This document shows, in pieces, positions 9,055-20,255 of a stretch of DNA of 64,000 nucleotides. A program made the position numbers and the translations under genes. The notes below the pieces were generated by a model. It made no database searches and had not been told where the DNA came from. It saw only the letters and a list, made by a program, of their open reading frames with translations. Location of the stretch: NCBI GenBank assembly GCA_049999805.1, contig JBNGIO010006164.1, forward strand, positions 77,939 to 141,938, in the 5' to 3' direction. This DNA is from Folioceros fuciformis (lineage: Eukaryota > Anthocerotophyta > Anthocerotopsida > Anthocerotales). Numbering within the stretch: the first letter of the stretch is position 1; every line of letters starts with the position of its first letter.

Positions 9055-10323
9055 ATGGAGGCGCTACCGGTGGAAGTTATCGGCAACATTCTGTCTCGTC
9101 TTGCAGCTGCCAGGGATGTCACTATCGCGTCTGCAACCTGCCGGAAATGGAGGGATGCTGCACGCTACCATCTTCACAGGTTGTGCTTCCACCACTCGGA
9201 CTGGACGGGGTACGAAGACATGTCGTCGGAAGAGCTGGAGGTCGTGATCACGCAGACTATCTTGCAAGTTACCTGTCTCCATGAGCTCTCAATCTGCTTT
9301 GAGAGCGAGCACACCTTCTCAGCAGCACCCGTGGTGGCCTGGTTGATGCACACGCGTAGCACCTTGCGCTTCCTCACCTACATGGTTTCCACGCAGGAGG
9401 TGGCAATTCTGGAAAGATGTGGAAGGCAGAGACTGGAGAGTCTGGTTATCGGCAGCACTTCTGTGGTTCCTGCTTTGCACCTCGGCTTTCCAAGGTTTCC
9501 TTCCCTGGTGTCCCTGACTCTGGAGCAGGTTTACATAGCGGCTTCAGATATCCCTTTGCTTCTCATGGCTTGTCCGGTACTAGAGTCATTTTCTCTCCTG
9601 AGTCTCAGGACAACCTCCGATCCTGAGCCGTGTGAGCTCAGAAGTGCCAGTCTCAAAGTTCTCGTCATCGAAGAACTCAGAGAGCGTATGGAGATAGTGG
9701 TGGATGCTGGGAATCTCGAAATCCTCTCCCTGAAAGAATTAGAGCTGGAAAGCTTGCAACTCGTCAGCAAGTGCAACCTTCGGATCCTCCGCCTTTGCAA
9801 CGTGCATCTCTTGGAGTTGCAGATCGGCGTGAGGGACATGCTTGAAGTATTGGAAATCACCGACTCCACGGTCGGCTGGTCAAGGCTGTACGGCTTCATC
9901 TCGGAGGCTGTTAAGCTACGCAAGCTCAAAGTGTGGGGCCTACCAGAAGTCGGTGAAGAAGAGAGCATCAACCTGGAGGCCATTGCCATGGCGTGCTCCC
10001 AGCTCTACCTTCTGTCTTTGGGCTTCGACCTATCTGATGTTGTTCTTCCGCAGATCTCTTGTCAAAGCCCCGTAGTGTTTCCCAAGGTTGGTATGTTGGA
10101 AATCTCGTCTCCTTGTATAAATTCCAATTTTGCAAAATGGCTAGAGGGAATGGTGGACAGATGCCCAAGCCTGACCAGACTGATCGTGCATGGCATGCTC
10201 TCCAGCCAGCTCTCTGACGCCAAAGGCCAGGAAGATTATCAGGTGGTTGGGGATTTCACCACTCAAATTGTATCCCTAGCCAGGAAATGTCCTAACCTAG
10301 CCGTAGAAATCTGCTACACTTGA
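9055..10323 (+). CDS. F-box / leucine-rich-repeat protein
   Basis: The frame is open from 8914, but the Met at 9055 is chosen because it places the F-box at the very N-terminus, as usual (422 residues). Residues 4-37 form the F-box: LPVEVIGNILSRLAAARD, then 'ASATCRKWRDAA'. This segment binds SKP1 in SCF ubiquitin ligases. The rest contains irregular leucine-rich repeats with alternating 'L..L.L....' strands (for example 'SLVSLTLEQVYI', 'NLEILSLKELELESL', 'NLRILRLCNVHL'), which would recruit the substrate. The gene is intronless. The target is unknown. A degraded copy of its central part follows immediately downstream, showing tandem duplication. Confidence 0.85.
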   Translation: MEALPVEVIGNILSRLAAARDVTIASATCRKWRDAARYHLHRLCFHHSDWTGYEDMSSEELEVVITQTILQVTCLHELSICFESEHTFSAAPVVAWLMHTRSTLRFLTYMVSTQEVAILERCGRQRLESLVIGSTSVVPALHLGFPRFPSLVSLTLEQVYIAASDIPLLLMACPVLESFSLLSLRTTSDPEPCELRSASLKVLVIEELRERMEIVVDAGNLEILSLKELELESLQLVSKCNLRILRLCNVHLLELQIGVRDMLEVLEITDSTVGWSRLYGFISEAVKLRKLKVWGLPEVGEEESINLEAIAMACSQLYLLSLGFDLSDVVLPQISCQSPVVFPKVGMLEISSPCINSNFAKWLEGMVDRCPSLTRLIVHGMLSSQLSDAKGQEDYQVVGDFTTQIVSLARKCPNLAVEICYT

Positions 10324-10334
10324 CACTTCTTCCA

Positions 10335-11260
10335 GTCTAAATTTCTTTGGAGGGCAGAAACTGAAGAGTCCGGTCAAAAAGGCGTCACTTCCGTGATTGC
10401 TGGTTTGCAGCTCGGCTTTCTAAGGTTTGCTTCACGGGTTTCCCTCATTCACACTGCAGCAAGTTTACATAGCGGCGGCTTCAGACATATCATCGCTTGT
10501 CCAGTACTCGAGTTATTTTTTCCCCTCAATGTGAGGACAACCTGCGATGCCGAGCTGTGTAATCTCAGAAGAGCCTGTCTCAAAGTTCCCATCATCGAAG
10601 ACCTGACAGCGTGTGAATATTGTGGTGGATGCTGGGAATCTGGTATTCCTACTTCTGAAACAATAAGGGCTGGAAGCGTGCAACTCGTCAGCAAGTGCAG
10701 CCTGTGGGTCATTGATGTTGCGACGTGCCTCTCTTGAAGTTGCAGACCGGCGTCAGGGTCATGCTTCAAGTGTTGGAAATCACCGACTCCAAGGTAGTGT
10801 GGTCAAGGCTGAACGGCAACATATCTCAGGTAGTTCAGCTTATGGAATCTCAACCTGGGGATTCCCGGAAGTCGGCGAAGACTGGATCATCAACCTGAGG
10901 CCATGGCAATGGTCCCAGCTCTACCTTCTATCTTCGGGCTTCGGCGGCCGAAACCAGAAATAGAACATCGGACAGGCCGAAGCCCAGAGATGAAAGGACA
11001 CGCCAAACTCTTCGACCTCTGATTTATCAGATGGCGCGTTTCCAGGGATGTTTCTCTTTTTCCTATCGTGGTACCAAGGTTGGTACCGTGGATGGCTTCC
11101 CCTTGATGCAACTTTGATAAATGGTCGGATGGAACGGTGGACTGGGCCAAACTGACCGTGCATGGTTTATTATCCAGCCAGCTATCCAATACCGAAAGTC
11201 ATGAAGTTTATTTCAGGTGTGTAGGAAATACACCATTCAAATTAAATCCCTAGCGACGGA
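10335..11260 (+). pseudogene. Degenerate tandem copy of the F-box/LRR gene
   Basis: This stretch repeats the middle and 3' part of the upstream F-box gene with many substitutions and frameshifts. For example 'LQLGFLRFASRVSL' matches 'LHLGFPRFPSLVSL', 'ACPVLELFFPLNVRTTCDAELCNLR' parallels the intact 'ACPVLESF...LRTTSDPEPCELR', and 'VQLVSKCSL' matches 'LQLVSKCNL'. The F-box itself is absent. The reading frame shifts several times between 10730 and 11250. It is a partial duplicate without coding capacity. Confidence 0.75.
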
Positions 11261-11441
11261 GTGTGCTATCCTGGCTGGAGGGAGCCTGTCCCCCTCTTCA
11301 GTACCAAAAAGAAATTTAACTCACCACAGACGTGACCAGTAGAACCCCAGTATGTGTGGCCACATAAATTTGCCTACCTATTTTAAACGTTACAATCTTC
11401 AATCCTACATAATTACTACAAGGATTTGGTTGCCCGGAGCA

Positions 11442-12758
11442 CTACAAGGGTGCGAGAGCGTTTATTCCTACCTCCTGGAACACATATAGCTGACCTTGCC
11501 CACCTCTATTTACTCGCAAGCTGTCATCTACATACAACAGTTCCCACTGTGCGCTCTGCTGCAGCTCCCTCGGCAGAGCTATCCTAACCGGCGGCCATCC
11601 GGGTAGCGCATTTCCTAAGATCTCAGTGGGAACAATTTCGCACTGCTGGAAAGAAACCACAGACTCCCGGCCATCCTGCAGTGCCTCCCACCTGCCCTGG
11701 ATTGCCACCCTCACCACACCTAGCGGGCCGAGGCTCACTTCCGCGGAGTTGAGGACCGAAGAAGAGGAGGAAGAGGGGGACGAGGACACCATCTGCCGAA
11801 TGTTCCGCACCTCCACCCCGGCAATGCGCGGCACATCCTGCTGATCCCGGGCTACCTCAGCCTCGGAAACATATATGAGAAGCCAGTCCCCGGCCACATC
11901 CGAGCCCGCCCGGCCGCCATCCCCGAGCTCTGCCAGCTGCTGCACCAAGTCCCGGATCTGCTTCCTGACCCTAGCCCCCGGCCGCTCTGCGGGCCTTAGG
12001 GCCATGTCCCCGAGCGACTCCACCAGATTAACCACATCCGCCTTGATTGCGATCCGCTGCAGCTCTCGCCTCACCAGCTCCGCCTTTGCAGCCGCCTCCA
12101 GACTTAGAGCCTCCGCGGCAGCTTCCCTACCGCGCTCACCGTCCCGCTGCCTTCTCCGCATCTCGAAAGCCATGGGAATGGCCACCAGGGGCGTGAACAC
12201 GAACCATCTCTCCCCGAGCGCCACCAGCGCCGAGAGTTCGTAGGCTGCGAACTGCTCGGCCGCGGCGGCTCCTGCCTCCACAAGACCCTCGGCCGTCTGG
12301 AAGAAATGGAAGGGGTTGAAGTCCAGCACCGAATTGGCCAAGTTCCGCAGGCGCCCAAACGCCTCCCGCCTCCATTCCTCTTGCAGCTCCTGGTCACCGC
12401 TGATGAACGCCTTCAGGTCCTTTTCAAGGAGCTCGGGACTCACCACCGTCTGGCCGCTCACCACCGTGGTGAACACCTTGTCCACCACCTTGAGCACAGA
12501 GTTTCCGCTCCCCGTCGACATCACCACCTCCGCCTGCCGGTACGGCATCGGGATCGGCCCCGCCTCCGCCGTTCCGCACGGGCAGGCTACAAGGTAGGCA
12601 GCCAGCGCCGCGCTCGCCATCGCCTTGCGCGACATAGCAGGCAGAAACGAGAGCGCGGCCGGTGCCGGCCGGGCAGGCGCCGGGGAGGCTGCCGCGTCGA
12701 CGGCCTCTCCCCTGACACTGCAATGCGGCGGCGCCAAGCACCGGGCCGCCATCGCCAT
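11442..12758 (-). CDS. Plastid fibrillin / PAP-domain protein
   Basis: An intronless 438-residue protein. The first ~45 residues are rich in Ala, Ser, Pro and Arg with few acids, as in a chloroplast transit peptide. They are followed by a hydrophobic Ala-rich stretch ending 'CGTAEAG', which looks like a lumen-targeting signal or a membrane segment. The C-terminal half matches the PAP/fibrillin fold: 'GDWLLIYVSEAEV', later 'GRWEAL' and 'VRIALPRELQQ', ending with 'WELLYVDDSLRVNRGGQGQLYVF', the family's diagnostic last strands. Fibrillins bind lipids on plastoglobules and thylakoids. A ~200-residue helical N-terminal part with 'ALVALGERWFVFTPLVAIPMAF', a possible membrane segment, precedes the domain and is unusual in length. 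The exact fibrillin subgroup is not assigned. The 3' end abuts AT-rich spacer. Confidence 0.8.
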   Translation of the reverse strand: MAMAARCLAPPHCSVRGEAVDAAASPAPARPAPAALSFLPAMSRKAMASAALAAYLVACPCGTAEAGPIPMPYRQAEVVMSTGSGNSVLKVVDKVFTTVVSGQTVVSPELLEKDLKAFISGDQELQEEWRREAFGRLRNLANSVLDFNPFHFFQTAEGLVEAGAAAAEQFAAYELSALVALGERWFVFTPLVAIPMAFEMRRRQRDGERGREAAAEALSLEAAAKAELVRRELQRIAIKADVVNLVESLGDMALRPAERPGARVRKQIRDLVQQLAELGDGGRAGSDVAGDWLLIYVSEAEVARDQQDVPRIAGVEVRNIRQMVSSSPSSSSSSVLNSAEVSLGPLGVVRVAIQGRWEALQDGRESVVSFQQCEIVPTEILGNALPGWPPVRIALPRELQQSAQWELLYVDDSLRVNRGGQGQLYVFQEVGINALAPL

Positions 12759-12919
12759 GATTCCTCGTCACAATTCGCTGCTGCTGTTGCTTCTCCCTCC
12801 TTGTTGGGGTCGCGTCGCCAGGTCCGTAAAGGACGCTCGTCGCACGACCAACCAACCCCGCCATCATCACCCCAAGCAAGCCAGGCCACGAAAACGCGTC
12901 CCAGCAACGTGGTGATCAA

Positions 12920-14610
12920 CGGACCGCCAGCTCTTTACCGGCAATTAGCCGGTCGGCACTGTCACCTCGTACCGGTCTCGGTAGAATTGTCGACGCACCG
13001 TCTCCCAGCCGCTGTGCAGTGTGAACCCACTCTTTTGAACCTGATCACATTTTCATAAGTGGTTGCAAGTGATCTTTCAAGAGTAAACTACACTGGAGTT
13101 TAAGTTACTGTAGGAAAACAATACCCTAATATATGAAATCATATTATATGACGTGATTTCATCTATTCTTATAATGAATGTCTTTGCATGTACAACTTAT
13201 ATCTCTTTGATCAAACTCTATTGAGAGTTTACTAAATGTGGTGTCTCGTGTATGGCATTACACAAAAATTCCACATAGTTTAGGCTTTCATTGCATTGTA
13301 ATAACTTGATAAATTTTCCATAAGTACCAAAGTAGTACATAATGATAAATAGGTTGAAAATTTTCAACCAAATTTGAATGGACTAAGAGATCATCTACGT
13401 CTCGAAAGCATTACAATGATTAGGGTTTAGGGTAATGTAGCTTGTGCCATTTGATTTTTATTTGCAGTTTATTGGAATAAAGTCTTACTGGTAGACATAA
13501 TGAAGAGGATCAGGATAGGTTATTTTCCATCTCCCTCATAAGAAGACCTATTTGAAATGAAATACAAAAGAGGGCAAGTCTTTGTGCCCTTTGCTATTAC
13601 AATGTATGGGACCATAGGGCAAAGCCTTTTCTAAATTTCTTAAGGCATGTGTAAGAGTACTATATCTAAAGAATTCAGAGGGATTGGCATGCATGGATTG
13701 TGTCCATTGGGACGTCCTCTAACAAGGTAGTACCATATTTGGAGGGGTGGGATTGACAGCCAATCCCTCTCCTCTTGCAGGCATTGTAGCCAATCCTTAG
13801 CAGCCAATCCTTCTTCCTCTAATCCCTCTTCCTCTTGCATACATAGTAGCCAATCCCTCTTCCTCTTGCATGCATTGTAGCCAATTTGATCCCTCCAATC
13901 CCTCTTCCTCTTGCATGCATTGTAGCCAATTCAATCCCTCCAATCCCTCTTCCTCTTGCATGCATTGTAGCCAATCATTCTTCCTCTTACATGCATTGTA
14001 GCTGTTCACCTTTAGGATGGTCCTCTATTAGATAGAGACCAAGGCTATGTATAGAATGATAATAAGTGCAATGCATAAGATATCTTAGCTTCGGCACTCA
14101 CTTGGTGACTATACTCACATTGGTGTTCTCAGGGTTGGTTAAGTGCGCAATGCCTCAAAAATTTGATTTGGTGTTCTTAGATGAATTCATCCCTTCATAA
14201 CCATGCAGAGTGCAGCAGCCCCTTGGGCGAGTAACACCAACCTTCCTTTCCAACACAAAGGGAAGAGGAACTGTACTTACCGCTCTGCGATCAGATCTAC
14301 TTTCCACAAGTAGATATGTTTGGAATACCCCTGGTGCAACCAAGGGGTAGGCTCAGCGTCAGGCAGCATACAGAAGAGTTACAAACACAGGGACGACGCG
14401 AATTCATCTTATGAAAGGACTCCAAAGAGCAAAACCCAAAATACTTCACATAAGATATCACGCTTCAAATACTCAGGTGCCACTGTTTTAACCTCGACGG
14501 AGCTGCTGCTAAGTTCGCAATAACTAAGTTCTCAACTGAGACACTATATAGAAGACCTACTGCAGCCAAGAAGCGCGGGCCTCAGCAAGCGGAAAAATTT
14601 GCTAACGTAC
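12920..14610. other. Intergenic spacer
   Basis: Between the fibrillin and eIF4A genes I see no supported gene. The first ~150 bases are the probable fibrillin promoter. About 13.1-13.7 kb is AT-rich unique sequence, 13.8-14.0 kb holds short tandem repeats (listed separately), and 14.4-14.6 kb is probably the 3' UTR of eIF4A. Confidence 0.5.
13770..13998. repeat. Tandem repeats, 45-bp and ~30-bp units
   Basis: The core CCTCTTCCTCTTGCATGCATTG recurs with the anchor TTGCATGCAT at 13866, 13911 and 13956 (45-bp period). Shorter ~30-bp versions lie on both sides. Minus-strand frames through it read as Glu-rich peptides (MQEEEGLEG) by virtue of the repeat only. Confidence 0.82.
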
Positions 14611-14616
14611 AGCCGT

Positions 14617-16153
14617 TTAAAGGAGATCGGCCACATTGTTAGGCAACTCCTCAATTACAGTGTTGTAGAACCTCTGGATGTCCTGCAACATCCGCTCGTC
14701 CTCCTTTGTGACAAAATTGATGGCCACTCCTTTCCTTCCAAACCGACCACTGCGGCCAATACGGTGGAGGTAGTTCTCCGGCTGTGTCGGCAGATCATAG
14801 TTGATCACCAGCGACACCTGCTGCACATCAATGCCCCGGGCCAGCAGGTCTGTGGTGATGAGCACACGGGATGAGCCTGAGCGAAATTCCCTCATTATGA
14901 TGTCCCGGGTGTTCTGGTCCATGTCTCCGTGGGTGGCAGACACTGTGTGGTCACGCGCCCTCATCTTGTCCGTCAGCCAGTCCACTTTCCTCCTCGTGTT
15001 GATAAATATGACACTCTGAGTGATGGCCAGAGTCTCGTACAGGTCACACAAGGTGTCCAACTTCCACTCCTCCCTATCAACATTGACATAAAACTGCTTG
15101 ATACCCTCGAGAGTAAGCTCGTCCCTTTTCACAAGGATCTTCACAGGCTTGTTCATAAACTTCCTGGTGATCTCAAGGGCTTCCGGTGGCATGGTTGCCG
15201 AGAACACTCCGACCTGGAGCTTCTGCGGAAGGAGCTGGAAGATGTCGTAAATCTGCCACCCAGCACAGTCGAGAGCATCAGAAGAGATCCCCAAGCCGCG
15301 TTTCAAACGCCATACAGACAAAAACCCACAAGGCACAGATCCACTTACCTGATCCTTAAACCCACGAGACAGCATCTCGTCGGCCTCGTCCAGCACGAAG
15401 CACTTGATGGAGTCGGGGCGAAGGGCGTGGCGCCTGAGCATGTCGTAGACACGCCCTGGCGTTCCCACCACCACATGAACACCACTTTGGAGGATACGCT
15501 GATCCTCGCGAACGCTGGTGCCTCCCACACAGGCATGCACTTTCACGGAGAGGTAGTCCCCCAGGGCACGCATCACTTTCTCAATCTGCTGCGCAAGCTC
15601 ACGGGTAGGCGCAAGCACCAAGGCCTGACATTCCAGCAAACTGTACTCCAGCTGCTGCAAAATTCCGGAGCAGAAGGTGGCAGTCTTTCCAGTTCCAGAC
15701 TGTGCCTGCTGAATGACATCAAGACCCTTGCAAAAGGGCACAATTCCGCGTTGTTGGATCGCTGAGGGCTTCTCAAAACCTGAGACAGACGGAAGTTGAG
15801 TTAATCACGCGACGTTCGAGGGAGCCCACCGTCAACTCCAAAACGATGCGCTGTGGAACGCTGAACATACCGTAGGCGTAAATTCCCCTCAGCAAATTCT
15901 CATGGAGACCCATGGCATCAAAGGTCTCGTGAACCTCATCCCAGGTAGATATGAAGTCATCTCCTTCCTGGTTCAAGCTGCAACAGAGGAGAAGGCCGCC
16001 GAAAGGTCACATCCACAGCTTAAACGACGGAAGCCACAACAGAGAAAGGCAAAACACTCGAGGAAGGTCCAATTCGAAAGCTTACATTGAGTCCATACGG
16101 GCGTCATACTGGCGCGCATCAAAAGCGGAACCCTCGGGTGCCAAACCAGCCAT
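14617..16153 (-). CDS. eIF4A: Eukaryotic initiation factor 4A (DEAD-box RNA helicase)
   Basis: Four exons join to 413 codons plus stop, the standard eIF4A length: 16153-16086, 15977-15871, 15779-15349 and 15252-14617, all GT-AG. The protein begins [17 protein letters not shown], as in plant eIF4A-1. Visible motifs in order are the Q motif (F60, Q67), AQSGTGKT (84-91), [21 protein letters not shown], 'RGIDVQQV' and HRIGRSGR. It ends 'NVADLL'. It unwinds mRNA 5' leaders as part of eIF4F in the cytosol. The sequence follows eIF4A-1 rather than the exon-junction paralogue eIF4A3 at the N-terminus and the '[16 protein letters not shown]' block. A 5' UTR of up to ~500 bp, possibly with an intron, lies at 16154-16660. 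Confidence 0.96.
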
Positions 16154-17112
16154 TCTCTGCAAAGCAGCACACAGATCAGCCGCCTAGGGCAACATGGGAA
16201 GCAAAATCCTTCACAACCGACTGCTGCAAGCAAGATACAATCAGGAGGATGCAAGGCACTGCTTGCAGCGGCGGATCTAGCAACCCTTTCACACTAGCAA
16301 AGCAGCAAACGAAGCAAGAAAGGGATAGAGGAAGGCATCTGGGCAGCCAAGGGAAAAGAGGCCTCAACAGCATAGGCAAGAACAAGAGCGGTGAGAGGGA
16401 TCCGATCCGACAGCACAGCAAGCGCGGCGTGCGCACAGCACCAGCTGGGCCTCAGAAGCAGACACTGTGATGAGAGGAAAGCAGCGGCACAGACACCAAA
16501 ACAGAACAGCAACACACCTGTACGCGGAAGGGTGCACGAGGAGGGGGTTCGCAGGGGCGAGCAAGGTCGACGTTGGCGGCGCTCAAAGGAAAACCCAGCA
16601 GCTGCCCCGTAGAGCAGTCTGTGTGAAAGTTCAGAGACAGAAAAGAAGGCGTATTTGTATGTAGATATAAGCTAGGGCTTTGGTTCTCGGCTCTCGTGAC
16701 CTAAAATGGCTTCCCCCAGGCCTCCCGCCCAAATTTTTCCATCTTGGGGGCCTCGGCACCAGCCTCCACGAGCCATTGTGACCCTCGTCGAGAGACTGCC
16801 GAACCCAACGTCCGGGATTAGGGCTGTCCACCCACAGCAAGATATTTGTCAGGGTTCCACCTGGAGAAAAAAAATATTGACATATACCGACCGACAATCT
16901 AGTACGTTCGAGGTCGAGTAGGTTCCACGTTGGACTGAGCAGGTTACGATCAGGGCTCTTTGCAAGCAAATTAGGCGACTACCCATCTAAGGTGAAGATG
17001 GAGGGCGGCGTTCTTTCTCTAAGGACGCACCGTTCTTCCCACACTCTAGAAAAGCCACAGATTTTCATCAGGCACTTTCCACATAGGTATCCAGTTCCCA
17101 CACTGCTTGTCT
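16154..17112. other. 5' leader of eIF4A and spacer before the PMT gene
   Basis: About 16154-16660 is pyrimidine-rich on the minus strand and probably holds the eIF4A leader and promoter. The short plus-strand ORFs here (for example 16087-16470) have no family resemblance and are not called. About 16850-17112 includes the 3' UTR of the methyltransferase gene. Confidence 0.5.
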
Positions 17113-19953
17113 TTAAGGCCTCCATTTCTGCTTCTGACCCGTCAACAACTTGTCCCTGCCGTAAGGTCCGCTCTCCGTGTCCCACAGGCGAGTCTTCCAC
17201 TTCACAGACTGTGCTATTACTTCCACTTGCTCTGCCACAAGCTTGGATTCACGGATGAGGACCCAGCCGCCGGGTCGCAAAATCCGGTCCATTTCCACCA
17301 CAATGTGTGCGACGTTACACCTGTTCCAGAGTTCTAACATCAGTGCTCAATATCTGGAGCAACGCTGAGCATGCCATGGCAAGACAGCCTACCTCTTCTG
17401 CTCGCTGGAAAAAAGTCCCACAGCGTGCATCAAGTCATAAGTTCGAGGGTAGGTGTCAAATGGTTCGCACCTGCAACTTCGAGTGTCAGACGAAACTTTC
17501 AAACGTATATAACATGCAAAAGTTAGAAAGCGTAGCATTTGAGTAACCACTGACCAGTCATGTGCGACACCGATCAGGCCACGGTCGTAGATGATCGGCA
17601 AGGTGTTGGGCCCACTGATTGGTACCACGTTCATTACCCACCAATCAACCTTTTGATTGATGAGGGCTGCGGCAAATCTGGTGGAATCATGCAAAACCAG
17701 TTAAAACCACCTACATCACGAGAAAGGCACAGCTTCAGGCTGACAAGAAATAGCTAACACCGAACTTCTACACATACCCTCCATATCCGGCATTCATGTC
17801 CATCACGTTTCTCACTCTGTCCTTCTTTATGCCGAGGCCACGCAAGTAGCCTTCTACAATAGCGTGCCAGTATCGCTGGTCAGCCGAAAACACCTCCTGC
17901 CTTGCTTCGCTGGCATCCATGGGAACCATTAGTAATCTATCAGGAGCATGTGACAACCTCGCTGGCCAGTCGGTCACATTTTGCCCCCAGGTATTGCTGG
18001 AGACTAAAGTAACACATGCCTTCAATGGGTAATACCTGAGGTTACAAACGGAGAGTCAGAAACTTGAACGGCAGGCAAACATCAATGGTCAAGACGTCAC
18101 GACTTATCACCCAAAACAATCGCCAGACGCAAATTTACCATACGAGGTTTGGATCTTCTTCTGAACTGCAAATAGGAGGAGTTGCATTGACCCTCTGCTC
18201 AATACAAACATTATCTTGAGGCTTGCGCCAGATTGCTAAGTAATGTTGCTTTGCTACAAGCGTCCAGCAAATCGATTGAGCTAGACTGGACATATCTGCA
18301 GTTCTCGATATCCGTACAGATTGTCGTTAGGTATTTGAGTACGAATCCAGCAGAGAAAAAGGCAAGAAACACTCATGCACGAAGAAGGACATTTGTCCAA
18401 GTCAAACTAAACAGAGCAGGATGCACGCATGACATGTGTGGTTCCATAAAACCCACATACCCTCCCAAGCTTTTTGAAGTTCTTCTCCTTGTTTATAAAC
18501 AGGGCGAGAAGCCCATGCAAAGTAGCCTCCGGGCCTGAGAAGCCGATCTACCTCAAGCAACAAAATCCCTCCTGAACGCAAGATCCACAGCACGACCAGA
18601 TGAGTTAATTGCAAAACGTAAAAGCCTGAACCGAAACGAATCTGGGAAGCTCTCACAAGGCTCCTACACTTGAAAGAACCTTTTGGTCAGTCAGTAGCGG
18701 AAGAACGAGTGTTATAAGGGGACTGACCACAACATTCCAATACCAAAATCACTTCAATCGACTGTCATGATGCTTCAGACAATACCATCACGGGTCCAAT
18801 CAATTCGGCACCGTGAACAGTGGATGAGCTCAAATGCGTGGCTTGGGTACGGCAAGCGGTGAGTTGCCAAGACTCCCAGCATAGCTGGAATGCCACGCTC
18901 CAGCGCAAACTGTATCTGATTCTCATGGACGTCCTTGGGAGCAATAGACATTGTCACTACATTACGGGAGAGAAGGTATCCACCCCAACTTGCAACTCCG
19001 CAACCTACGTCCAACGCCACTCGAGTCCGGATACCGAATGCAAGATCAGGGACCATCTGCAGGAATCAGGGAAAAACAACCGATTAGCTGAAACGGTATA
19101 CCATGCAATGACCAAACTGCAGTACGAGTCGCGGCTAGAACGTACATTAGCCATTTCATCCAGATACTCATCAGCACCATGCGCAAACTGAGTTCCACCA
19201 CCAGGAAACACAAATTTCTCTCTGTCGATTGCGATCCAGTTTTGACCTCCTTTATCAGCTACCAAGCGCGCATGGGGCACGTTACTGAACAATACCTGCG
19301 GGCCAGTCGCTATGAGCAGCATGAAGGTGCCGTGAAAAACCATGGCACAAGACCCACCCCCAAAAAAAAAGCGGGGAAAAAGATCCACAGCAAACCTGAT
19401 CTCTGCTCCGAGGCCAAGGGATCGGAGTCTTCCAGGCCTCGGGTGCTGCAATTAGACAGCACATTCGAGAAAGTTTGGACAAGGGGCAGTGCCGTTCATA
19501 GCGCTCCCCTCGTGCTGTAGAAGGAAGACTAGCAATAGCTTCGGCGTTGTCAAGACAAGGAACATACTCCTTCCACTTGGAAGGACATGTATCAAACTTG
19601 TAGTGCCTTGCCTTCGGCCTCGAATTCTTTGGTGGGGCATCAGAAACCAGGCTGGAAGATTCCTCCTCCACGAAATCCTCCAACGCCTCCACGCTGTTAG
19701 CCAAAAACTGGTCATCGATGCCACCATCCAGCTTCAGGAGGCCGACGAAGACATGGGAGCCGGAAGGCGAAATGTGCGGCCCTGTTCCCCTGAGGTCCAC
19801 CGCTCGCAGCAAGATGTGGTAGTGTTTGGGAGCTACATGTGTCCGAATTGAGCTGCTGGCTATGGAAGACCGCCTGGCGACATACACGCACAGACAACCG
19901 AGCAAGAAGAACAAAACAAGGCCGTGGCGCAGAATCTCTCCGCTGGACTTCAT
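17113..19953 (-). CDS. PMT-family putative methyltransferase (QUASIMODO2-like)
   Basis: Nine exons join in phase to 637 codons plus stop: 19953-19396, 19295-19146, 19056-18786, 18571-18461, 18295-18139, 18035-17778, 17677-17555, 17470-17393 and 17320-17113. The Met at 19953 is preferred to one at 20028 because it gives a short cytosolic tail followed by one signal-anchor helix (about residues 9-25), typical of these type II Golgi proteins. Family landmarks are 'ERYERHCP', '[15 protein letters not shown]', '[19 protein letters not shown]', the SAM-binding '[17 protein letters not shown]', '[13 protein letters not shown]', '[15 protein letters not shown]', '[13 protein letters not shown]' and '[11 protein letters not shown]'. 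Members are thought to methyl-esterify pectin (homogalacturonan) in the Golgi lumen; the substrate here is inferred. It is divergently arranged with SNU13, with ~300 bp between start codons. Confidence 0.93.
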
Positions 19954-20255
19954 CTTGAGTCTCCTCTCATATCGGGACGATGCGATTGCACATTCGACTC
20001 CCCTGCACGTTGCCGCTCGCACCGGCACCCCGTTCAGCCTAAACCCGGCGAAAGAAGGCCCAAGCTGTCGAATTGGAAACGCTATGTAAACGGGTTCGGG
20101 AGTTTTTTAAACCCGAAGCCAGGGGGAAAGAAGAAGGGAGAAACCCTTTAGTTCTGTCTTCTCTGTTAGGCTTTTTGGTCGCGTCGCGGCGTCTGCTCCC
20201 TCAGCTTCTTTGGCTTTTGCCTGGAGCGCTTGCAAGTACCAAGCACGCAGCAGCG
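19954..20255. promoter_or_regulatory. Divergent intergenic region between PMT and SNU13
   Basis: Only 302 bp separate the two start codons, so both 5' UTRs and promoters must lie in this interval. On the plus strand it contains AGAAACCC, a half telo-box, about 100 bp before the SNU13 start, common in genes of the translation and RNA-processing machinery. No TATA box is clear for either side. Confidence 0.5.

Noticed and set aside
13770-13998. Possible CRISPR-like array
   Set aside because: The units are adjacent tandem repeats without unique spacers, in a plant nuclear context; the same holds for the 42-bp and 67-bp arrays.
16087-16470. Plus-strand ORF opposite the eIF4A leader
   Set aside because: It overlaps the first eIF4A exon in antisense and has no family resemblance.
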